Counted from the stretch's first letter, positions 16,343 through 25,577 are shown. The stretch: 64,000 nucleotides of DNA from Methanoregula sp. (GCA_028679075.1 JAJRCF010000002.1:62001-126000); one strand, 5' to 3'. Notes: generated by a model from the letters alone, not told the origin. Translations and numbers: made by a program.

Positions 16343-17437
16343 TCAGCTCACCCGGTTGATGGTGTCGCAGATATATGCGAGCTGTTTCTGGTCGAGCATG
16401 GGGTGGACCGGGAGACTCAGCACCGATCCGGCGAGCCGGGTCGCGACCGGGCACGGGTCCGGGCTGTTCTCAAGACCGAAGACCGGTTGCCGGTGCAGGG
16501 GGATCGGGTAGTGGATCGCGCTGCCGATCCCCTTGGCCTTCAGATATTCGATAAACTCTGCCCGGCTCATCGGGAACTCATCGGTAAGGCGGATGACATA
16601 CTGGTGGTATACCGATTGCACACCCGGCGCAATGACCGGGGTGATGAGCCCCTTAACAGAGAGGTGAGTATTGAAGTACCCGGCATTCTTCCGGCGCCTC
16701 AGGTTGAACTGTTCCAGCCTTTTCAGCTGGACAAGCCCGATCGCGGCAGCGATATCGGTCATCCGGTAGTTGTAACCGAGCCGCGTATGGAGGTATTTCT
16801 CGCTCTGGCCGTGGTTGACGATAAGGCGGAGCTGATCGTTTGCGGCCTTATCAGGTGTCGTCACCATCCCGCCTTCGCCGGTGATCATGTTCTTTGTTGC
16901 ATAAAAGGAGAAACAGGCAAAGTGCCCGAACCCTCCCACGGGTTCCCCGTTGGACTGGGCGCCGTGGGCCTGGGCTGCGTCCTCGATCAGTTTCAGGTTA
17001 TGGCGCTCGCAGCATGCCTGCACTGCACGGACATCAAACGGCTGGCCAAAGAGGTGGACGCCGATCACCGCACGTGTCTCTGGCGTTATGCGCTCCTCGA
17101 TCAGCCGGGGGTTGATATTGAAGGTCTGTTCGTCCACATCCACGAACACCGGCGTTGCGCCGCACATCGCTACCGCTGATGCCGTGGCAAAGAACGTGAA
17201 TGCCGGCACGATCACCTCGTCACCGGGCCCGACACCCGCGGCAAGCAGTGCGGTGTGAAGGGCGGCAGTGCCATTGTTCACCGCAACGGCATACGGGGTG
17301 CCGCAGTAATCGGCAAACTTTCGCTCGAATTCAAGAACCCGTTCCCCCGAAGCCAGCATACCGGATTCGAGAACTGCCGTCACCGCGGATATTTCTTCCG
17401 GGCCGATCACCGGCCGTGCAATATGTATAGGATCCAA
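16343..17437 (-). CDS. DegT/DnrJ/EryC1 family sugar aminotransferase
   Basis: A 364-residue PLP-dependent aminotransferase of the sensory-transduction sugar group. The PLP lysine sits in FYATKNMITGEGGMV, with EDAAQAHGA carrying the cofactor-contacting aspartate, and NYRMTDIAAAIGLVQL follows. It should aminate the 3-keto sugar made by the neighbouring oxidoreductase, using glutamate. An acetyltransferase that would complete a 2,3-diacetamido uronate pathway is not visible nearby. It is the first gene of the operon. Confidence 0.88.
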   Translation of the reverse strand: MDPIHIARPVIGPEEISAVTAVLESGMLASGERVLEFERKFADYCGTPYAVAVNNGTAALHTALLAAGVGPGDEVIVPAFTFFATASAVAMCGATPVFVDVDEQTFNINPRLIEERITPETRAVIGVHLFGQPFDVRAVQACCERHNLKLIEDAAQAHGAQSNGEPVGGFGHFACFSFYATKNMITGEGGMVTTPDKAANDQLRLIVNHGQSEKYLHTRLGYNYRMTDIAAAIGLVQLKRLEQFNLRRRKNAGYFNTHLSVKGLITPVIAPGVQSVYHQYVIRLTDEFPMSRAEFIEYLKAKGIGSAIHYPIPLHRQPVFGLENSPDPCPVATRLAGSVLSLPVHPMLDQKQLAYICDTINRVS

Positions 17438-17611
17438 GGAGTTTCCTCACAAAACCTGAACAGATATTGATAAGAAAATGCGTAACCATCCAATAATATT
17501 ATTCCTGTCCGTAGCAGGGTGCTAAAAGGGAAGACGGCCTTTCCAGTGGGAAGAGAGGTAATTTAGGGCATGAGCAAAATATATTCACCAGATAAAGAGT
17601 CGGGAGGGTGA

Positions 17612-18511
17612 GTGGTGCACCATATCATATCGATCGGGGACTTTGACCGGAACGGGATCGACCGCCTGCTGGATCATGCAGGCCAGATCGACAGGAAAAA
17701 ATACGATTCGAATGCCCTTGGCGGAAAGATCCTCGCCGTCCTCTTCTTTGAGCCCAGCACGCGGACCCGGCTCTCCTTTGAATCGGCCATTGCCCGGCTT
17801 GGCGGCACCTCCCTCTCGGTCGGCAGCGTTGAGGCCTGCTCCATGGCAAAAGGCGAGACCCTTGCCGACACCGTCCGCGTTGTGAGCGGGTATGCGGACG
17901 CGATCGTCATCCGGCACCCGAAAGAGGGGGCCGCGCGGCTTGCCGCAGAGTTCTCCACCGTCCCGGTCATCAATGCCGGCGACGGTGCGGGACAGCACCC
18001 GTCCCAGACCCTCCTCGACCTGTACACGATCCGCCAGTCGATGCCCATCGATAACATCGACATCGCGCTGATCGGCGACCTGCGCTACGGGCGGACCGCC
18101 CATTCCCTTGCCTCGGCCCTCTCGCTCTACAATGCCCGGCTCCATACCATCAGCCCCAAGGGGCTCGAACTTCCCGCAACGCTCTCGGAGCAGCTGACGG
18201 AAAAAGGGATGGAGATCATCGAGCACGACAGCATCAGCGACATCATCCGCGAGGTGGACGTGCTCTACGTCACGAGGATCCAGCGCGAACGGTTCCCCGA
18301 TTCGGCATCGTACTTCAACGTTGCCTCAAGCTACCGGATCACCCCGGAACTGCTGGCGGATGCAAAGAAACACCTGATCGTGCTCCACCCGCTCCCGCGT
18401 GTCGACGAGATCGACCCCCGGGTTGACAGCCTGCCCCATGCCCGGTACTTCGAACAGTCGAGAAACGGCGTCCCGGTCCGGATGGCGATGCTGATGCAGG
18501 TGATGCAATGA
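17612..18511 (+). CDS. pyrB: Aspartate carbamoyltransferase catalytic subunit
   Basis: A 299-residue ATCase catalytic chain that joins carbamoyl phosphate and aspartate in pyrimidine synthesis. FFEPSTRTRLSFESA is the carbamoyl-phosphate loop, DGAGQHPSQTLLDLYTI follows, and HPLPRVDEI near the C-terminus completes the active site. The start is one of two adjacent GTG codons (17612 or 17615) after a GGGAGGGTGA Shine-Dalgarno. It overlaps pyrI by 4 nt, so subunit ratio is likely set by coupled translation. Confidence 0.95.
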   Translation: MVHHIISIGDFDRNGIDRLLDHAGQIDRKKYDSNALGGKILAVLFFEPSTRTRLSFESAIARLGGTSLSVGSVEACSMAKGETLADTVRVVSGYADAIVIRHPKEGAARLAAEFSTVPVINAGDGAGQHPSQTLLDLYTIRQSMPIDNIDIALIGDLRYGRTAHSLASALSLYNARLHTISPKGLELPATLSEQLTEKGMEIIEHDSISDIIREVDVLYVTRIQRERFPDSASYFNVASSYRITPELLADAKKHLIVLHPLPRVDEIDPRVDSLPHARYFEQSRNGVPVRMAMLMQVMQ

Positions 18512-18981
18512 AGAACAGCGAATCGGCTGAGAACGAGGGGCTGCTGGTCCGCCGGATCAAGAACGGCACGGTGATCGACCACATCGACAGCGGCGAGGCC
18601 CTCAATGTCGTCAAGATCCTCGGTATCACCGGGACAACGCAGGAAGCCCTCTCCATCGCGACCAATGTCCAGAGCCGGAACATGGGGAAGAAGGACATCG
18701 TCAAGCTGACAAACCGCGAGCTCTCAAAAGAGGAGGTGGACCGGATCGCCCTGATCTCACCGCGTGCAACCATCAATATCATCCGGAACTACAAGGTCTT
18801 CGAGAAGAAAGGGGTGGAGATCCCGACCCTGATCGAGGGCCTGGTCCGCTGCCCGAACCCCGGGTGCATATCCAATACCCATGAACCGATCCGGAGCAAA
18901 TTCAGGGTCCTGCCAAACGGGCTCCACTGCATCTATTGCGACTGGGTGATCACGAGGGATATCACCAGCCATATCATCTGA
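18508..18981 (+). CDS. pyrI: Aspartate carbamoyltransferase regulatory subunit
   Basis: A 157-residue regulatory chain. The N-terminal domain (VRRIKNGTVIDHIDSGEALNV) binds nucleotide effectors such as CTP and ATP, and the C-terminal domain has the zinc site C-x4-C...C-x2-C (CPNPGC and CIYC) that contacts the catalytic trimer. Length is normal. It is the last gene of the pyrBI operon; a short T-run (CCGTTTTTATC) follows the stop. Confidence 0.95.
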   Translation: MKNSESAENEGLLVRRIKNGTVIDHIDSGEALNVVKILGITGTTQEALSIATNVQSRNMGKKDIVKLTNRELSKEEVDRIALISPRATINIIRNYKVFEKKGVEIPTLIEGLVRCPNPGCISNTHEPIRSKFRVLPNGLHCIYCDWVITRDITSHII

Positions 18982-19087
18982 TCCTTTCCGGATCCCGTTT
19001 TTATCTCATCACTCCCGGAGTCCCGATCATTCGCAGGGGGCCATTCCGGACGTCAAGATCTTCAGGACCGGGGATAAATCCGGGTTT

Positions 19088-19099
19088 TTCTTATATATT
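19088..19099 (+). promoter_or_regulatory. TATA box upstream of the PKD surface protein
   Basis: TCTTATATATTC is a clear TATA box and would give a leader of about 75 nt. A second AT-rich box (ATTAAATATC near 19155) would give a short leader. Which one is used cannot be told from the sequence. Confidence 0.4.
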
Positions 19100-19194
19100 C
19101 CTACAGATATTTCTCCATTTTTTAGAAACCACGTGGGAAAAACAGGGTGATGGAATTAAATATCTGTTCATTGATAACTCTGGGTGTGATCATG

Positions 19195-21459
19195 ATGAGA
19201 TCCAGTAAGTTCTTTTTGTATGCAGGACTGATTGTCCTGCTCCTGGCCCTGGCAGTCCCCGGGGCCTCTGCATCGGGTACTACCCAGCCAGGCTACATCA
19301 CGGTGGGCCTGGCACCGGTTGCCCAGTTTGATGCCTCCTATGCTTTTACGACCATTCCGACAAAGGTATACTTTACGGACAATTCCCTGGGTTCAACCCC
19401 TATGACCTGGGAATGGAACTTTGGTGACGGCGCAACATCCACCGACCAGAACCCAAGCCACATGTACCTCCAGCGCGGCACTTACACGGTCACCCTTACC
19501 GTGAAGAATGCCTACGGGACCAGCACGGCCATCAAGAAGGACTACATCACCATCGGTGTGAGCCCCCGGGCCGCCTTCGTGGCAAACCCGACCTCCGGCG
19601 CAGCCCCGATGAACGTGGCATTCACTGACCAGTCCACCGGCCAGGTCGCGTCCTGGAAGTGGGACTTCGGCGACGGGCAGGGATCCGCTGAACAGAACCC
19701 GGTCCACACGTACTGGACCCAGGGCGTGTACAATGTCATCCTGACGGTATCCAATGAGTTTGGCTCCTCGGATGTTGCGAAGAACGAGTACATCACGGTA
19801 AGCGGCGATCTCGTCTCGAAATTCGTTGCAGACCCGTCCTCCGGCAAGGCGCCCCTTGCAGTCATGTTTACTGACAAATCACTGGGCAGCCCGACTGCAT
19901 GGGCCTGGGACTTTGGCGATGGCATGACGTCCGTCGAACAGTTCCCGACCCACACCTTCACCACCGCAGGGGCGTATGATGTGAAACTCACCATCACCCG
20001 CGGCACCGAGACCGCCTCGTCTACCCAGACGCTGAACGTCGGCGGCGTGCCCAATGCGGATTTCGCAGGAACACCTACCCAGCTGAACACCAATGAAGCA
20101 GTCGCGTTCACGGACAAGTCCACCAACTCGCCGACTTCCTGGTCCTGGGACTTCGGCGACACCGCAACCTCGACGGTCCAGAACCCAAGCCATGCATACC
20201 AGGTGAAGGGCATCTACACGGTCGCGCTCACGGCACGGAATGCAAACGGCAAGGACACCGAGACCAAGACCAGTTACATCAACGTCGGGATTGCCCCGAA
20301 AGCTGATTTCATCCCGGTCATCGTGCCCTACCAGCAGTTCAAGGTGCCCATGTCGGTGAAATTCATCGACCAGTCAACCGGGCTGCCGACCTCATGGAAG
20401 TGGGACTTCGGCGACGGGTCGAGCTCAACCGAACAGAACCCGACCCATCTCTTCATGAAAGAAGGTACCTACACGGTCACCCTCACGTCAACGAACAACT
20501 TCGGTTCGGACACCAAGGTACGGTCCGACCTCATTACCGTCGGTGGCGGCGCAGCGGTTGATTTCGTTGCTGACAAGACCACGGTCGGGGTCGGCAGGAT
20601 CGTCACCTTCACTGACCTTTCGACCAGCAACCCGACCCTGTGGGTATGGGACTTCGGCGACGGCTCAACCGGCACCGGTGCGAAGCCGGACCACGTGTAC
20701 CGGACAACCGGCGTCTACGATGTCACCCTTACCGCATCGAACCCGTACCTGACCAACTCGCGGACCAAGAACCAGTACATCACGGTCCTTTCGATCCCGA
20801 AGGCCGACTTTGTTGCTGACAAGACACGCGGCGGTGCTCCGATGGCTGTGGCGTTCACGGATAAGTCAATCAATTCACCGACTGCCTGGTCCTGGGACTT
20901 TGGCGACGGATCGACTTCAACCGAACAGAACCCGACCCACACCTACACCACCCTTGGCACCTACTCGGTCTCCCTGACTGCATCCAACAAGGACGGGAAG
21001 GACACCGTATCAAAGCCAAACTACATCGTGACCACCCTTGCACCTGTTGCTGATTTCAAGGCAAACCGCCAGATAGGCAAGGCACCGTTCGTTGTCGAGT
21101 TCACCGACCTCTCGACCAATGCCCCGACCTCCTGGAAGTGGGACTTCGGCGATGGGACGAGCTCATCCGAACAGAACCCGCGCCACATCTACCTGCGCGA
21201 AGGCTCATATGATGTCAGCCTCACGGCAACCAACCAGTACGGCAGCGACTCCATGTTCAAGACCGGGACTTCATCAGCGGCAGCACCCAGTGTAACCTCC
21301 AGTGAGCCCACGGTCGCACCCACACAGGCACCTGCAGCAGTAACAACAACCGCAGCAGCAACTGCCATCCCGACCACCCAGGCACCCCTGCCTGCAACGG
21401 TCTCTGTGATCGCCGCAGCCATTGCGATGTTCGCAATCGCGGTTGTCCACAGGAAATAA
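19195..21459 (+). CDS. Secreted, membrane-anchored PKD-repeat protein
   Basis: About 754 residues. A signal peptide (FFLYAGLIVLLLALAVPGASAS) is followed by eight PKD domains, each marked by a W-x-W-[DN]-FGDG-like core and a closing H-x-[YF]. A Thr/Ala/Pro-rich linker and a C-terminal membrane segment ending in a short basic tail (VVHRK) follow. Such proteins form or decorate the methanogen cell surface and mediate adhesion. The start is placed at the second of two ATGs (19192/19195), downstream of GGTGTGATC. Domains 5, 7 and 8 are closely similar, suggesting recent duplication. Confidence 0.88.
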   Translation: MRSSKFFLYAGLIVLLLALAVPGASASGTTQPGYITVGLAPVAQFDASYAFTTIPTKVYFTDNSLGSTPMTWEWNFGDGATSTDQNPSHMYLQRGTYTVTLTVKNAYGTSTAIKKDYITIGVSPRAAFVANPTSGAAPMNVAFTDQSTGQVASWKWDFGDGQGSAEQNPVHTYWTQGVYNVILTVSNEFGSSDVAKNEYITVSGDLVSKFVADPSSGKAPLAVMFTDKSLGSPTAWAWDFGDGMTSVEQFPTHTFTTAGAYDVKLTITRGTETASSTQTLNVGGVPNADFAGTPTQLNTNEAVAFTDKSTNSPTSWSWDFGDTATSTVQNPSHAYQVKGIYTVALTARNANGKDTETKTSYINVGIAPKADFIPVIVPYQQFKVPMSVKFIDQSTGLPTSWKWDFGDGSSSTEQNPTHLFMKEGTYTVTLTSTNNFGSDTKVRSDLITVGGGAAVDFVADKTTVGVGRIVTFTDLSTSNPTLWVWDFGDGSTGTGAKPDHVYRTTGVYDVTLTASNPYLTNSRTKNQYITVLSIPKADFVADKTRGGAPMAVAFTDKSINSPTAWSWDFGDGSTSTEQNPTHTYTTLGTYSVSLTASNKDGKDTVSKPNYIVTTLAPVADFKANRQIGKAPFVVEFTDLSTNAPTSWKWDFGDGTSSSEQNPRHIYLREGSYDVSLTATNQYGSDSMFKTGTSSAAAPSVTSSEPTVAPTQAPAAVTTTAAATAIPTTQAPLPATVSVIAAAIAMFAIAVVHRK

Positions 21460-21478
21460 TCTTTTTTTGTAAATTTTC
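21456..21478 (+). terminator. T-rich terminator after the PKD gene
   Basis: ATAATCTTTTTTTGTAAATTTTC follows the stop directly. Two T-tracts without a strong hairpin are typical of archaeal termination. Confidence 0.45.
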
Positions 21479-21547
21479 GGGTAATCCCGTAGTCCAGAAG
21501 AGCACGCCGGAACACTAAGATCCCGGAGATGTGCCGGCGATCAGCAG

Positions 21548-22009
21548 TTATCCGTGCAGGATATGGCCATGGATGTCGATCTCGCCCCGGTAAATGCGGG
21601 TGCTTGAGATCCAGCGGCCGTCATCTGCGAGGACACAACTGATCTGGTGGATGTCGACTTTCCGTTTCCCGTTCCCGCGCCGGACCTTGTTGATCTCGAC
21701 TGCTACGGGAAGGGTCTCCTCGGAGACCACGATTGCGTCGAAATCGGACTCAATCGCAGAGCCGAACCGGTCGTTCAGCGGCTCGATCAGCCAGATGGCG
21801 GGAAAATCCTTTTTTGTGATGTACGCCTCAAGGTCCGCCTTCCGTTCCGCAAACGGGCGGATGGGATGCACCTTGCGGCTCGCAAACGTATCGGTGGTCA
21901 GGCCGATCACGACATGCCCCGAAGGACCGGCCAGCTCGAATGACCGGTTCAGGAGGCTCTTGTGACCGTCATGCAGGGGATCGAAGGTTCCCCCTACCAT
22001 AACCTTCAT
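21548..22009 (-). CDS. coaD: Phosphopantetheine adenylyltransferase (archaeal CoaD type)
   Basis: A 153-residue nucleotidyltransferase that adenylates 4'-phosphopantetheine in coenzyme A synthesis. GGTFDPLHDGHKSLL is the HxGH-type nucleotide motif and ISSTRIYRG the C-terminal ISSTxxR motif. Length and the inserted KRKVDIHQI segment are typical of archaeal and eukaryotic-like PPATs. It diverges from the carbonic anhydrase gene with a 30-nt gap, so the two promoters must overlap. Confidence 0.92.
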   Translation of the reverse strand: MKVMVGGTFDPLHDGHKSLLNRSFELAGPSGHVVIGLTTDTFASRKVHPIRPFAERKADLEAYITKKDFPAIWLIEPLNDRFGSAIESDFDAIVVSEETLPVAVEINKVRRGNGKRKVDIHQISCVLADDGRWISSTRIYRGEIDIHGHILHG

Positions 22010-22039
22010 GTTCCTCCATTCTTAATTTCCTATGTTATT

Positions 22040-22537
22040 ATGCATATGGATGGGAAGGTCGCAGGCGGTGCATTGTTTGCAGCCGGCAATGCAACAGTCA
22101 CGGGAGACGTGACGATAGGCCGGGATGTGGGGATCTGGTTCGGGGCCGTAATCCGTGCGGACAAGGACCGGATCGTGATCGGCGACCGTTCCAATGTCCA
22201 GGACAACTGCGTGGTCCACACGAGCAGGGGTTTCCCGGTGCTCATAGGGAGTGACGTCTCGGTGGGGCACGGGGCGGTCCTCCATGGCTGCACGATCGGT
22301 GACCGGGTGCTGGTCGGCATGGGTGCGATTGTGCTCAACGGGGCAAAGGTCGGCAGCGGATCGGTCATCGGGGCAGGAGCCGTTGTCACCGAAGGCATGG
22401 ACGTCCCGGAACGTTCGGTCGTTGTCGGCGTCCCCGGGAAGATCATCAAGCAGGCAAGCGACGGGCAGCAGCAGCACATCCTCTCCAATGCTTCATCGTA
22501 TGTCGAACTCGCAGGAGAGTACGCCCGACATGAGTAA
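22040..22537 (+). CDS. Gamma-class carbonic anhydrase family protein
   Basis: A left-handed beta-helix protein of about 165 residues built of hexapeptide repeats (for example VTGDVTIGRDVGIW and VGSGSVIGAGAVV). Three zinc-ligand histidines are visible in NCVVHTS and VGHGAVLHG. The family hydrates CO2, though many short members lack proven activity. The start is ATG 22040 or 22046; the track's upstream extension lies inside coaD. It overlaps the next gene by 8 nt, so it is co-translated with the HdrA-like protein. Confidence 0.87.
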   Translation: MHMDGKVAGGALFAAGNATVTGDVTIGRDVGIWFGAVIRADKDRIVIGDRSNVQDNCVVHTSRGFPVLIGSDVSVGHGAVLHGCTIGDRVLVGMGAIVLNGAKVGSGSVIGAGAVVTEGMDVPERSVVVGVPGKIIKQASDGQQQHILSNASSYVELAGEYARHE

Positions 22538-23807
22538 TGTTGTTGTCATTGGCGCAGGAGTTGCCGGTATTCAGGCAGCCCTCGATATTGCCGGGCACGG
22601 GGTCCATGTGGACCTTGTTGAGCGGGAGCCCACGATCGGCGGGCACATGGCGCAGCTGGACAAGACGTTCCCGACGAACGACTGTTCGATGTGCATCCTC
22701 TCACCCAAGATGGTGGACGTGAGCCGTAACCCCAACATCACCATCCATACCTGTGCCGAAGTCGACCGTGTCGACGGGGAGACGGGTAACTTCCGCGTCA
22801 CGATAAAGAAACACCCCCGGTACGTTGATGAATCGACCTGTACCGGGTGCGGGGACTGCATCCAGATCTGCCCGGTGGAAGTCTACAACCGGTTCGATTC
22901 CGGTGTCGGCGTCCGGAAGGCGATCTACAAGCCGCATGCGCAGGCTGTCCCGGATATCGTAGTCAAGGACCCCGAACACTGCATCGAGTGCGGGCTCTGT
23001 TACGATGCCTGCGGCCCCGGTTCCATCCGGAAGAAGGACGAGGAGACTGCCCTGACCGTCGATGCGGCAAGCATTGTTATCACCACGGGATACTCGGTCT
23101 TCGATGCCCGGGTAAAGTCGCCGTTCAATTATCTCAGCCTCCCCGATGTGATCACGAGCCTCGAACTGGAGCGGATGATCAACGCGGGCGGCCCGACCGG
23201 GGGCAAGGTGAAGAGGATGAGCGATGGGAAGGAGCCAAAGTCCATTGTCTTCATCCAGTGCGTCGGTTCCCGCGATATGACGATCGACCGCCCATACTGC
23301 TCCTGTGTCTGCTGCATGCAGGCGCTGAAGAACGCGATGCTGATCAAGGAGAAGCACGCGGAGACAGATGTGCTCATCTGCTACATGGACATCCGCGCAT
23401 ATGGCAAGGGATACGAGGAGTATTTCGAGCGGGCAAAGGCGATCGGGGTCCGGTTCCTCCGGGGCATGCCGTCCGATGTGCTCCCGGACCGGAACGGCAT
23501 GATCCTGCAGGTCGAGGACTCCGAGACCTCAAAGCTCCACGTGCTCCACCCGGAACTCGTTGTCCTCTCGGTGGGTATCGAGCCCGCAGAGATGAGCGCG
23601 CCCCTTGCGGAAAAACTGGGCATTGCCCGGGAGGAGACGGGGTTCATCCGGTCAGTGCACGATGCGGTCGATACGGTCTCAACGCTCCGGCCGGGCATCT
23701 ACGTTGCCGGTACCGCCACCGCTCCCCGCGATATCCCGGACAGCGTTGCTTCCGGGGAATCGGCGGCAATGCGGGCTTGGATCGATGCAAAAAAGGCGGG
23801 GCCGTAA
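22530..23807 (+). CDS. Short HdrA-like FAD/iron-sulfur oxidoreductase
   Basis: A 425-residue relative of heterodisulfide reductase subunit A. It has the FAD motif VVVIGAGVAGIQAAL, the HdrA hallmark FPTNDCSMCILSPKM, two [4Fe-4S] ferredoxin motifs (CTGCGDCIQICP and CIECGLCYDAC), and the QCVGSRD...YCSCVCCMQALKNA block. Full HdrA is about 650 residues; here the N-terminal region and the C-terminal ferredoxin domain are absent. No hdrBC genes are nearby, so it is probably not the main methanogenic HdrA but may bifurcate or relay electrons elsewhere. It is followed directly by mtnA. Confidence 0.85.
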   Translation: MSNVVVIGAGVAGIQAALDIAGHGVHVDLVEREPTIGGHMAQLDKTFPTNDCSMCILSPKMVDVSRNPNITIHTCAEVDRVDGETGNFRVTIKKHPRYVDESTCTGCGDCIQICPVEVYNRFDSGVGVRKAIYKPHAQAVPDIVVKDPEHCIECGLCYDACGPGSIRKKDEETALTVDAASIVITTGYSVFDARVKSPFNYLSLPDVITSLELERMINAGGPTGGKVKRMSDGKEPKSIVFIQCVGSRDMTIDRPYCSCVCCMQALKNAMLIKEKHAETDVLICYMDIRAYGKGYEEYFERAKAIGVRFLRGMPSDVLPDRNGMILQVEDSETSKLHVLHPELVVLSVGIEPAEMSAPLAEKLGIAREETGFIRSVHDAVDTVSTLRPGIYVAGTATAPRDIPDSVASGESAAMRAWIDAKKAGP

Positions 23808-24851
23808 GTGGACGACTCTGCCACGCTCTGGTGGGACAGGGAGAAAGACAGTCTCTGTTACATCGAACAGACACTCCTGCCGGGTGAATACCGGACCATC
23901 GAGTGCCGGAGCGTTGACCGCCTGGCCACCGCCATCCGCCGGCTCGAGATCCGCGGCGCACCGGCGCTCGGGGTTGCCGGGGCATATGGCGTTGCCCTCG
24001 CGGCCCGCACATCAGCGTGCACAGACCCCGCGGCTTTCATGGCCGACGTGCGGAAGGCGGCCGGACTGCTCCGTTCCACCCGCCCGACCGCGATCAACCT
24101 TGGGTGGGGGATCGACCGGGTACTCGCAACCCTGGCCACCACCCGCAGCAGTGACGAAGCACGGGATATCTCGCTTCGTGAAGCGGAGGCCATTGCCCGC
24201 GAGGACACCGCATGCTGCCACGCGATCGGCGACAACGGGGCGGCCCTGCTCCCCGACCGCTGCACGGTCCTCACACACTGTAATGCCGGGGCGCTTGCCT
24301 GCTCATCGTGGGGAACAGCACTCGGCGTGATACGTTCCGCCGTGAAGGCGGGTAAGGACGTGAACGTGATCGCCTGCGAGACCCGCCCGCTCCTCCAGGG
24401 GGCCCGTCTCACGGCCTGGGAGCTGTCCCGGGACGGGATCGGTGTGACCGTGATCACGGATTCCATGGCCGCCCATTTCATGCGGGCCGGTGCAATCGAT
24501 GCCGTCATTGTCGGCGCCGACCGGATCACCCATGATGCGGTCTTCAACAAGATCGGCACCTACATGCATGCCGTCTGTGCCCGCCACCACGGGATACCGT
24601 TCTACGTGGCGGCGCCCCTGTCAACCTTCGATGCAGACAACGGTGAACGGGACGTTGTGATCGAAGAGCGGGGCCGTGAGGAGGTCACTGTCATGGGCGG
24701 CCGGACGTATGTCCCCGGGGGTGCCAGGGTGAAGAACCCGGCATTCGATGCAACACCGATGGGACTCGTCACCGCGATCGTAACGGAAACAGGCGTGCTC
24801 CGCCAGCCCATCGATACCCGATCACACTTATCTCTCCGGAAATCCCACTAA
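23808..24851 (+). CDS. mtnA: S-methyl-5-thioribose-1-phosphate isomerase family protein
   Basis: A 347-residue member of the aIF2B/MtnA superfamily. EIRGAPALGVAGAYG, ACETRPLLQGARLTAWEL with the catalytic cysteine, VGADRI with the aspartate, and VKNPAFDATP near the end are MtnA-type motifs. MtnA isomerises methylthioribose-1-phosphate in methionine salvage; archaeal members may also act on deoxyribose-1-phosphate from 5'-deoxyadenosine. The GTG start follows the upstream stop without a gap (TAAGTG), so it is co-transcribed with the HdrA-like gene. Other salvage genes are not in view. Confidence 0.88.
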   Translation: MDDSATLWWDREKDSLCYIEQTLLPGEYRTIECRSVDRLATAIRRLEIRGAPALGVAGAYGVALAARTSACTDPAAFMADVRKAAGLLRSTRPTAINLGWGIDRVLATLATTRSSDEARDISLREAEAIAREDTACCHAIGDNGAALLPDRCTVLTHCNAGALACSSWGTALGVIRSAVKAGKDVNVIACETRPLLQGARLTAWELSRDGIGVTVITDSMAAHFMRAGAIDAVIVGADRITHDAVFNKIGTYMHAVCARHHGIPFYVAAPLSTFDADNGERDVVIEERGREEVTVMGGRTYVPGGARVKNPAFDATPMGLVTAIVTETGVLRQPIDTRSHLSLRKSH

Positions 24852-24875
24852 AAATACAATTATTGTCCCCCGGCC

Positions 24876-25577
24876 ATGGCATTTGATTTTACGGCATGGA
24901 ACAGCCTCATGTATCTCATTGGCGAGATCACGGTCATCGTCATACTCGGGGCGATCGTCACATCCTTTATCCTGGTCATCATCTCGCTCTATTCCATTAA
25001 GAGACAGAAACTCTACTTCCCGAAACTGATCAAGTCCGGGCTGGTCTTTCTCGAAGGGATGATGAAGGCAATGTTCCGCCTCATCGGCCTCGAAGACCGC
25101 GAGATGCTCTCCTTTTTCATCAAGATCCACAACACCATGAACGCTGCCGAGTTCGGGCGCATCCCGGTAGCCGACCGGGCGATCTTCATGCCCCAGTGCC
25201 TGCGGTCCTCCCAGTGCCCCGCCCACCTGACACCGGAAGGCCTGAAATGCCGGAACTGCGGCCAGTGCAGTGTCGGCGAGGCGAACGTCCTGCTCGGACG
25301 CCTCGGGTACCGGATATTCATTGTACCGGGGTCCTCCTTCATCAAGCGCATGACAAAAAAATACCGGCCTAAAGCGATCGTTGGCGTTGGCTGCCTTTCC
25401 GAAGTGAAAGAAGGGATCGACATGGCCGACAAGATGGGCCTTGTCGTCATGGGTGTCGTGACGTTAAAAGAAGGGTGCGTTGAGACGATCGTCAACTGGC
25501 CGGATGTCTACGAAGTAGCCGTGCTGGGGATCGACCCGGCGTCAATTCCCGAGGACCTTCATACTTTTACCGATTAG
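24876..25577 (+). CDS. DUF116 family membrane-anchored cysteine-rich protein
   Basis: A 233-residue DUF116 protein. An N-terminal membrane segment (TVIVILGAIVTSFILVIISLYS) is followed by a cytoplasmic domain with clustered cysteines (CLRSSQCPA, CRNCGQC, VGVGCLSEV, KEGCVETI) that could hold an iron-sulfur cluster or zinc. The family is common in methanogens but its function is unknown. An AT-rich box (AAAAATACAATTATT) precedes it. The 3' end overlaps the convergent bactofilin-like gene by 36 nt. Confidence 0.85.
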   Translation: MAFDFTAWNSLMYLIGEITVIVILGAIVTSFILVIISLYSIKRQKLYFPKLIKSGLVFLEGMMKAMFRLIGLEDREMLSFFIKIHNTMNAAEFGRIPVADRAIFMPQCLRSSQCPAHLTPEGLKCRNCGQCSVGEANVLLGRLGYRIFIVPGSSFIKRMTKKYRPKAIVGVGCLSEVKEGIDMADKMGLVVMGVVTLKEGCVETIVNWPDVYEVAVLGIDPASIPEDLHTFTD

